Shown: piece after piece, positions 7,456 to 12,526 of the stretch
Numbering within the stretch: the stretch's first letter is position 1
How the letters are laid out: the number at the start of each line of letters is the position of its first letter
NCBI GenBank assembly: GCA_964617565.1
Contig: CAZTYH010000062.1
Span: 1-19,780 of the forward strand
Reading direction: 5' to 3'
DNA: 19,780 bases
DNA from: JAKJGV01 sp964617565
GTDB taxonomy: Bacteria; Verrucomicrobiota; Kiritimatiellia; CAIQIC01; JAGNIJ01
Notes under the pieces: model-generated
Database searches by the model: none
What the model saw: only the letters and a program-made list of their open reading frames with translations
What the model was told of the DNA's origin: nothing
Translations under genes and position numbers: made by a program

Positions 7456-8070
7456 TTACTCCAGTTCTCCGTCCAGCGTGACCGATTTACAGCGTTCAAA
7501 ATAAGCGTCCGATTCCAGTTGTCGGCTCAATCCGTCGTGCGGGGCGGGAATGATCCGCGAAGACGCGCGGACGCCGGCCTGCGCCAGGAACGACGTGGCG
7601 ATGTCCATGGCCGCCTCGATGTCGTGGAGTTCTCCGCGATAGACGCTGATCCCTTTGCCCGCGAGCGCACTTTCCGCAAGGCGTATTTCCACGAGATCCA
7701 CCGGGGTACCCTTCAGGGCCATTTCGGCCGCGCGAATGTTACTGGAAACGGTTGGAGTTTCGAGGATCGCCATGGAACCCCATGCGTCGGTGTTGCGGCG
7801 TCCGAGTACAGCGTCGTGAACCTGCGGATGCACGTCGGGAAGAATGACCTGATCAATCACATGCTCGCGCCCCCAGAAGACGCCCTCTGCAAAGGATTCG
7901 TCCACGGAGGCGGTGTTTCCTCCGATCATCGTCAGGTAGCGCCCCTCGCTGATGATGCCACTCTTCAAAAGCAGGATCGGGGACTTCTTCAGCATCGCAT
8001 CGGTGGCAAAAAAACCGGTCGGGATGTCATCGAACTCTAGGATGGCAATGGCCGGATATTTTTTCATCAT
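7456..8070 (-). CDS. BMC-T trimeric shell protein (tandem BMC domain)
   Basis: 204 aa with two BMC domains. The first covers residues about 5-90 (YPAIAILEFDDIPTGFFATDAMLKK, then GRYLTMIGGNTASVDES) and the second about 96-180 (WGSMAILETPTVSSNIRAAEMALK, then GKGISVYRGELHDIEAAMD). Tandem-domain proteins form pseudohexameric trimers in the shell facets and often carry larger pores or redox cofactors; no clear cofactor Cys motif is seen. The length and the SVDES/DIEAA pattern recall the single-layer BMC-T of Haliangium ochraceum (from memory). The ATG at 8070 overlaps the stop of the aldehyde dehydrogenase gene by one base (TGATG), with AGGA 8 nt upstream; the next codon is also ATG. The C-terminal tail (185-204) extends past the fold. 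Confidence 0.92.
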   Translation of the reverse strand: MMKKYPAIAILEFDDIPTGFFATDAMLKKSPILLLKSGIISEGRYLTMIGGNTASVDESFAEGVFWGREHVIDQVILPDVHPQVHDAVLGRRNTDAWGSMAILETPTVSSNIRAAEMALKGTPVDLVEIRLAESALAGKGISVYRGELHDIEAAMDIATSFLAQAGVRASSRIIPAPHDGLSRQLESDAYFERCKSVTLDGELE

Positions 8071-9524
8071 CAGACAATCCTGAAATGATCAACCAGTGTG
8101 CAGCGCCGCCAGCGTGAGAAGGTCTTCGCGGTGGTGAGCCCTTCACCGGTCGGACTTGAAATCGTGAACGACGTGTACCCCTCGCCGCCGTAGCCGAGGC
8201 CGGAAACGGCACGGCCGTTTTTCACAAAGATGCTCGCGTTGCATTCCTTCGCCATGCGGCTGAGGTGGTCGAGGTTTTTCGAGTGCATGATGAAGGTATG
8301 GCGGTTGTAGCCTTCCATCTGGATCGCGAGATCAATTGCGTAGTCGGCGTTCGGTACGCGCGTGATGGGGAGGATGGGCATCATCTGCTCCGTCCAGAGG
8401 AGGGGATGGGTTTCCTCAACTTCCACGATACCGAGCCGCACGGTGCTGGGCACACGCAGGCCCATCTTGCCGAGGATGAGTTCGGCGTTCTTGCCGATGA
8501 AGGAGCGGTTGACTTCTGCGTGGCCACGGGGGCCGGCCATCTTGGTGAAGATCGCCTGCTCAAGCTGATGCAACTGGCTCTTTTCGATGAGTACCGCGTC
8601 GTAGCGGGTCATGGCTTTGATCAACTGGTCGGCGACGCTTGCCACTACGATGACTTCCTTCTCCTCCACGCAGATCACATTGTTGTCGAACGACGCACCG
8701 GTCACGATGTCGCGCGCGGCTTTTTCGATATCCGCGGTTTCGTCCACGACGACCGGTGGGTTTCCGGGGCCAGCGCAGATCGCACGCTTGCCGCTCTCCA
8801 TGGCGGCTTTAACGACACCGCCGCCGCCCGTCACCACGACAATGCGGATATCGGGATGCTTCATCATGTCGCCGGCGCTTTTCACCGTAGGATTCGCGAC
8901 GCACGTCACGGCATTGGGAGGACCACCCGCAGCGATAATCGTTTTGTTCAACAGCGCCACGGTCTGCATCGAGCAGCTTTTCGCCGTGGGGTGGGTATTG
9001 AACACCACCGCATTGCCCGCGGCGAGCATGCCGATCGCATTGCAGATGATCGTGGAAGTGGGATTCGTGCAGGGAGTGATCGCGCCGATTACGCCGAAGG
9101 GCGCGGGTTCGCAGAGGGTCAGGCCGTGATCGCCGGTGAAAGCGATGGGCTGAAGGTCCTCGGTGCCGGGAGTCTTTTCAGCTACGAGGCGGTTTTTCTG
9201 AATTTTGTCCTCGAACCGGCCGAGGCCAGTTTCCTCGTGGGCGGCCTTGGCGAGCGCGGTGGCGTTCTCCAGCATTGTTTTGCGGATATCGGCAATGATG
9301 CGGTTTCGCTGTTCGAGCGGGAGCGCGCAGAATTTCGGAAAGGCCTGTTTCGCCGCGGCGATGGCTTCTTCAATAGTAGAATAAATTCCGAGACTCGGAT
9401 CGGCGGAGGCCTCTGCCTTCGCCGCAGGCGCAGGCGCCACCGCGGGGGCGGGTGCCGCACCGGATATCTCCGATGCAATACGGCGTGCAATCGCCTCGAT
9501 TTCCTGATCGGTCAATTTAGCCAT
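8070..9524 (-). CDS. CoA-acylating aldehyde dehydrogenase (PduP/EutE-like), BMC lumen enzyme
   Basis: 484 aa. Oxidises an aldehyde to acyl-CoA with NAD+ and CoA; here acetaldehyde from the DERA reaction is the natural candidate. The catalytic Cys is C285 in NNVICVEEKE. The cofactor region TGGGGVVKAAM (232-242) and AGPGNPPVVVDETADIEKAA (251-270) are PduP hallmarks. Residues 4-20 (LTDQEIEAIARRIASEI) form an amphipathic helix followed by an Ala/Pro linker (21-44), the layout of an N-terminal encapsulation peptide. A similar helix lies between the two halves of the RpiB-DERA fusion. A strong GGGAGGA site lies 7 nt before the ATG, the best in the enzyme set. The gene sits between BMC-P and BMC-T genes, with a hairpin in the leader before it. 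Confidence 0.96.
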   Translation of the reverse strand: MAKLTDQEIEAIARRIASEISGAAPAPAVAPAPAAKAEASADPSLGIYSTIEEAIAAAKQAFPKFCALPLEQRNRIIADIRKTMLENATALAKAAHEETGLGRFEDKIQKNRLVAEKTPGTEDLQPIAFTGDHGLTLCEPAPFGVIGAITPCTNPTSTIICNAIGMLAAGNAVVFNTHPTAKSCSMQTVALLNKTIIAAGGPPNAVTCVANPTVKSAGDMMKHPDIRIVVVTGGGGVVKAAMESGKRAICAGPGNPPVVVDETADIEKAARDIVTGASFDNNVICVEEKEVIVVASVADQLIKAMTRYDAVLIEKSQLHQLEQAIFTKMAGPRGHAEVNRSFIGKNAELILGKMGLRVPSTVRLGIVEVEETHPLLWTEQMMPILPITRVPNADYAIDLAIQMEGYNRHTFIMHSKNLDHLSRMAKECNASIFVKNGRAVSGLGYGGEGYTSFTISSPTGEGLTTAKTFSRWRRCTLVDHFRIV

Positions 9525-9553
9525 GTGCGCGTCCTCCCGCCGTCATGCCGGAC

Positions 9554-9579
9554 CACGCGCCCTTTGGAAAGGGTGCGCG
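9554..9579 (-). promoter_or_regulatory. mRNA hairpin between BMC-P and the aldehyde dehydrogenase
   Basis: In the 90-nt spacer, arms CCCTT/AAGGG around a UCCA loop extend through one A-C mismatch into a five-pair GC-rich outer stem with one G-U. There is no U-run, so it is unlikely to terminate transcription. It may be a processing or mRNA-stability element placed just before the strong ribosome site of the dehydrogenase. Confidence 0.5.
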
Positions 9580-9614
9580 CATCCTGTGCGCGGGCCATCC
9601 GGGGCGAGGGGATA

Positions 9615-9911
9615 TCAGGATTCGTATTTCCGGTACTTGGTCGTACCGTCCACATCCCAGCTATCCACGATCGCCATGATCACCGCATCGCACGGGCGCT
9701 TGTCCGTCGCTTTTGTCTGGCGCGCGGAGCTGCCCGAAGCGACGAGGACCAGTTCATCCGGCCCGGCGCCGACGGCATCCACGGCGACCACCTGGCCGCC
9801 CGTTTCCTTTCCGTCGGAATCCACGTACTTAACCAGCAGGAGCTTGAGACCATCCATGGTCTCTTCCTTGCGAGTGGACACGACGGTACCGCTGACTTTG
9901 CCAAGATTCAT
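9615..9911 (-). CDS. BMC-P pentameric shell vertex protein (EutN/CcmL), first copy
   Basis: 98 aa with the family start MNLGKVSGTVVSTRKEETMDG, then KLLLVKYVD, VVAVDAVGAGPDELVLVASG, SSARQTKATDKRPCDAVIMAIVDSW. AGPDELVLVASGSSAR is the EutN-type signature. Slightly longer than the other two copies because of the tail DVDGTTKYRKYES. It is the third of the shell genes after BMC-T and BMC-H. An AGGTGA site precedes the ATG by about 3-5 nt, and a strong UUCG-capped hairpin stands immediately upstream. Three different BMC-P genes in one operon is the pattern I recall for Haliangium/PVC-type loci, where pentamer variants may have different roles. Confidence 0.95.
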   Translation of the reverse strand: MNLGKVSGTVVSTRKEETMDGLKLLLVKYVDSDGKETGGQVVAVDAVGAGPDELVLVASGSSARQTKATDKRPCDAVIMAIVDSWDVDGTTKYRKYES

Positions 9912-9925
9912 GGTTCACCTGAAAC

Positions 9926-9951
9926 GCGAAACCCGGCGAACCGGGCTTCGC
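9926..9951 (-). promoter_or_regulatory. Stable 11-bp hairpin with UUCG tetraloop between BMC-H and BMC-P
   Basis: On the operon mRNA GCGAAGCCCGG, loop UUCG, CCGGGUUUCGC: eleven pairs including one G-U. It begins 20 nt after the BMC-H stop and ends 14 nt before the BMC-P ATG. No U-tract follows. It could protect the upstream mRNA from 3' exonucleases or reduce read-through, keeping hexamer output above pentamer output. Confidence 0.7.
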
Positions 9952-9970
9952 ATTCCTAAATCAGCCGGTG

Positions 9971-10273
9971 TTATTTCTTCGCGGACTTCGCTTCGCCCTG
10001 CCTGCCCAGCGGAATGACGGTATCCACGTTCGCGTGCGGACGCGCGATCACATGGACGGCCACCACTTCGCCGACGCGGCTGGCAGCGATCTGTCCGGCA
10101 TCACAGGATGCCTTCACCGCAGCGACGTCGCCGCGGACGATTACGCTGACGTATCCGCCGCCGGTCTTCTCGTATGTCACGAGTTCGACCTTCGCGGCCT
10201 TGACCATCGCATCCGCGGCTTCAACCACCGCCGGAAACGACCGCGTTTCGATCATGCCTAATGCATCTGCCAT
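9971..10273 (-). CDS. BMC-H hexameric shell protein (PduA/CcmK type)
   Basis: 100 aa, single BMC domain. MADALGMIETRSFPAVVEAADAMVKAAKVEL is the standard fold start, with the hexamer-interface Lys in DAMVKAA. The pore loop is KTGGGY (36-41), and RVGEVVAVHVIARPHANVD (66-84) is the conserved C-terminal part. From memory it closely resembles the Haliangium ochraceum BMC-H, including the RPHxNVD stretch. It is the only BMC-H in the window, so it should build most of the facets. A strong AAGGAG site lies 8 nt before the ATG, fitting high expression, and a stable hairpin follows the gene. The Lys-rich tail GEAKSAKK is variable in the family. Confidence 0.97.
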   Translation of the reverse strand: MADALGMIETRSFPAVVEAADAMVKAAKVELVTYEKTGGGYVSVIVRGDVAAVKASCDAGQIAASRVGEVVAVHVIARPHANVDTVIPLGRQGEAKSAKK

Positions 10274-10317
10274 GTTCTTTTCTCCTTCTTTCGGTCCTTA
10301 ATCTTCCTTCCAACGAA

Positions 10318-10950
10318 TCAACCGCCTCCGCCCTTGGCTTCCCGCCCCGTAACGGCGGCAATCGCTTCTTCCGCTGCGCGGAATCCGACATCAATGTCGC
10401 GTTCCTCGCCGCCGAGGTAGAGGCGTCCGAAGCTTCCGATCGCGCGGACTTCAAGAATGTTGATATGCGCGGCCTTCTCCGCCTCGTTTGCCGCGAGTGC
10501 GGCGTAGGCGGCGGGCGCGCATTCCATGACGTAGAGCGTCTGGCCCGGCTCGATCATATCGCCGTGCCGCATGCGGTTGACGAGCTGGCTGTGATAGTCT
10601 GTGATCCGGCGTATGACCTGGCTCGTTGTGATCTGCGGCTTGATACGCTCTTCTTCCTTCAGGCCCAGCGAGTCGAGAATTGCGGCTCCGGCGGCGCGCA
10701 CGTTGGCCTGCGAGTCGCCGTGGAGTTCGAGCATGCCGTAGAGCCGCTCGACGATCAGCATGCCCGGTTGAACGTCGGTGGCCTTGAGGGCGATATCCGT
10801 CACCCGGTTGATCTCCATGCCGGGGGAGATTTCCACAAACAGGGAGGCTTGTCCCGGCCGTGGCAGGAAGCCCTGGGAAATTGTAGCCTGGAACGATGCG
10901 AACTGGGGCTGAAGGCTGTCGAGAAACACGTATGTTCTGAGTTCGGCCAT
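10318..10950 (-). CDS. BMC-T trimeric shell protein, double-stacking gated-pore type
   Basis: 210 aa with two divergent BMC domains. Domain 1 is residues about 4-96 (LRTYVFLDSLQPQFASF, GFLPRPGQASLFVEISPG, INRVTDIALKATDVQPG) and domain 2 about 104-202 (IKPQITTSQVIRRITDYH, IEPGQTLYVMECAPAAYA, ALAANEAEKAAHINI). The sequence recalls the Haliangium ochraceum double-layer BMC-T, in which two trimers stack face to face around a gated pore (from memory; not searched). Such pores are thought to pass larger metabolites, which would suit sugar phosphates or CoA/NAD. The ATG lies four bases after the stop of the RpiB-DERA gene, whose last codons supply the AAGGAG ribosome site. The C-terminus ends in a Gly run. 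Confidence 0.95.
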   Translation of the reverse strand: MAELRTYVFLDSLQPQFASFQATISQGFLPRPGQASLFVEISPGMEINRVTDIALKATDVQPGMLIVERLYGMLELHGDSQANVRAAGAAILDSLGLKEEERIKPQITTSQVIRRITDYHSQLVNRMRHGDMIEPGQTLYVMECAPAAYAALAANEAEKAAHINILEVRAIGSFGRLYLGGEERDIDVGFRAAEEAIAAVTGREAKGGGG

Positions 10951-10954
10951 GGGA

Positions 10955-12235
10955 TCACTCCTTCCTGCCGGATTGCGCGCGCGCCTCTTCGAGCATCTTC
11001 ACGCTGTTGCTCGAGCCGATGCGCGTGGCCCCGGCCTGGATCATCTTCATCGCGTCCGCGTAGGTGCGGACACCTCCTGATGCTTTGACACCAAGTTTTT
11101 TCGGCGCGACGGTTTTGGCCATCAGCGCGATATCTTCCGGCGTGGCGCCGCCCTTGCTGAAGCCGGTTGAGGTCTTCACATAGTCCGCGTTGGCCTTCAT
11201 ACTGAGCTGGCACGCGCGGATCTTTTCCTCCTCCGTGAGCAGGCTTGTTTCGAGAATGACCTTGCTGAGGCCGCGTCCTTCGCGGCACGCCTCGACGACG
11301 CCGCGAATGTCCTTGAGCACCAGCGCGTCGTTCTTGCTCTTCAACGCGCCGATGTTGATGACCATGTCAATTTCGCGCGCGCCCTCGCGAAGCGCGCGTC
11401 GCGTTTCGAGAATCTTGATCTCCGGCGCCTGTGCGCCGAGAGGGAATCCGACTACGCAGCACACCTTCACCTGGGAGTTGCGAAGCAGGCTGTGGGCGAG
11501 GGGAACATAAACGGGATTGACGCAAACAGAGAAAAACTTGTGCTTCAAAGCTTCTTCGCAAAGCGTCCGCACATCGTCGGCGGAAGCTTCCGGTTTCAGG
11601 ATCGTGTGGTCTATCATGCGGGCGAGCTCTTCAGGCCCGAGTTTCGGCGGGCCCTTGGATGCGGCGGGTGCCGCTCCGCCCTGTGTCATCAGTTCCTTCA
11701 CCCGCTGGGTGATCCGCGCAATGTCGTCCGACGAAATATCCAAGTTACCCTCCCGGGTTTTCCCGACCGCGAACCGACTATCGCCGCCAAAGCGGCCCTC
11801 TTCCACTTCCACGATCATGCCGACACGGCGGCGGTGTCGTTCTTCACGGCACTCCGTGTTAAGGAATGCATTAATAATAGGGCCGACTTCCGACATATTA
11901 CTAGTCTGCCCGGCCCCAAGCGTCAAGACGTTGGCCCCATTGTGTTCCCGGCTGTTCCGGGCCAGCGCCTCGCTATAGCAGGCGGCAGCGCGCACGCCGC
12001 GCACCTTGTTGGCCGTCATCGCCGAGCCGATTCCCGCGCCATCCACCATGATTCCGGCATCGCATTGGGCAGAGGCGACGAGCGTGGCGACCTTGAATGC
12101 GATGGCGGGGTAGTCAACGGCTTCCTTGCTGTGGGTGCCGACATCGGTGACGGCGTGATTCTGCGACTTGAGGTAGCCGGCGATCTGCTCCTTCAACTCG
12201 TAACCGCCGTGATCAGCTCCAAGCGCAATCTTCAT
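10955..12235 (-). CDS. rpiB-deoC: RpiB-type isomerase fused to deoxyribose-phosphate aldolase (DERA), with internal encapsulation-peptide-like linker
   Basis: 426 aa. Residues 1-147 are an RpiB/LacAB isomerase (MKIALGADHGG start, ARNSREHNGANVLTLGAG at 92-109). The usual catalytic Cys of CGTGIG is Asp: DGAGIG at 65-70. Residues 148-198 link the halves and hold ISSDDIARITQRVKELM (167-183), an amphipathic helix like that at the aldehyde dehydrogenase N-terminus, then an A/P/G linker. Residues 199-426 are DERA, splitting deoxyribose-5-P to acetaldehyde and glyceraldehyde-3-P. The Schiff-base Lys is K354 (VKTSTGF); K384 (KASGGV) and D290 (EIDMVINIG) complete the site. No stop separates the halves. 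The frame is open 22 codons upstream, but the RpiB consensus start at 12235 is chosen; AAGGAA lies 12 nt before it. First gene of the BMC operon. Confidence 0.95.
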   Translation of the reverse strand: MKIALGADHGGYELKEQIAGYLKSQNHAVTDVGTHSKEAVDYPAIAFKVATLVASAQCDAGIMVDGAGIGSAMTANKVRGVRAAACYSEALARNSREHNGANVLTLGAGQTSNMSEVGPIINAFLNTECREERHRRRVGMIVEVEEGRFGGDSRFAVGKTREGNLDISSDDIARITQRVKELMTQGGAAPAASKGPPKLGPEELARMIDHTILKPEASADDVRTLCEEALKHKFFSVCVNPVYVPLAHSLLRNSQVKVCCVVGFPLGAQAPEIKILETRRALREGAREIDMVINIGALKSKNDALVLKDIRGVVEACREGRGLSKVILETSLLTEEEKIRACQLSMKANADYVKTSTGFSKGGATPEDIALMAKTVAPKKLGVKASGGVRTYADAMKMIQAGATRIGSSNSVKMLEEARAQSGRKE

Positions 12236-12301
12236 AATCCAAGCCGTTCCTTGTGTGTGCCGGGCCGACTGCAGGATGGCATGCGTCCGGACGGATTGCA
12301 A

Positions 12302-12330
12302 GATTTACGCGGAAACAGGATGGATGTTAA
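12302..12330 (-). promoter_or_regulatory. Weak candidate promoter of the BMC operon
   Basis: Minus strand TTAACA (12330-12325; 5 of 6 to -35), 17-nt spacer, TAAATC (12307-12302; only 3 of 6). The leader to the ATG at 12235 would be about 60 nt. It is the best-spaced pair I see in the interval; no regulator gene or clear operator is present. Confidence 0.25.
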
Positions 12331-12340
12331 GAGAAGACAG

Positions 12341-12385
12341 GATCCCCGGCTTCGCTCGGAAGCTTCGCCGCGGCAAGCGGGATGC
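12341..12385. repeat. 45-bp GC-rich dispersed repeat, copy 2 (upstream of rpiB-deoC)
   Basis: Partner of 3058-3102, 40 of 45 identical and same orientation, with the same GCTTC/GAAGC and GCCGCGGC inverted repeats. It lies in the intergenic region between the divergent BMC operon and GH9 gene, just upstream of the candidate BMC promoter. Confidence 0.75.
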
Positions 12386-12392
12386 CCCGGTT

Positions 12393-12420
12393 CTGCGCCG
12401 TCTCGGAGGTCGGCGTTACG
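12393..12420. repeat. 28-bp direct repeat flanking the GH9 gene, left copy
   Basis: CTGCGCCG, nine variable bases, TCGGCGTTACG. The same two blocks at the same spacing recur at 15272-15299, so 19 constant bases match. The two copies bracket the GH9 gene. Confidence 0.6.
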
Positions 12421-12459
12421 TGGCGCCCATAATGTCGTGGAGCTGCCAGCCAGCGTGTG

Positions 12460-12465
12460 TATAAT
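12460..12465 (+). promoter_or_regulatory. Candidate -10 box of the GH9 gene
   Basis: Perfect TATAAT at 12460-12465, 61 nt before the ATG at 12527. No good -35 box stands at the expected distance (GTGGAG at 12437-12442). An AAAGGAG ribosome site lies at 12511-12517, 9 nt before the ATG. Confidence 0.35.
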
Positions 12466-12526
12466 CAAAGTGCTTAACAGCGCGCTCAAAAGATTGTTGG
12501 ACCTTCGTATAAAGGAGCCGGAAGGC

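Noticed and set aside
7449..7499. 17-codon N-terminal extension of the second BMC-P
   Set aside because: The extension overlaps the upstream BMC-T coding end, and family members start at MxLGxV, which is at 7448.
9926..9951. Rho-independent terminator inside the BMC operon
   Set aside because: The stem is strong, but no U-tract follows and functional genes continue downstream in close spacing.
8265..9959. Long plus-strand open frame (564 codons) opposite the aldehyde dehydrogenase and BMC-P genes
   Set aside because: It is antisense to clear conserved genes, has no recognisable motif and is explained by GC-rich codon use.
12236..12301. 22-codon N-terminal extension of the RpiB-DERA fusion
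   Set aside because: RpiB proteins start at the MKIALGADHGG strand; the extension has no ribosome site or helix resembling a targeting tag.
11492..12526. Upstream extension of the GH9 frame by 345 codons
   Set aside because: It runs antisense through the RpiB-DERA gene. The signal peptide and AAAGGAG site place the start at 12527.
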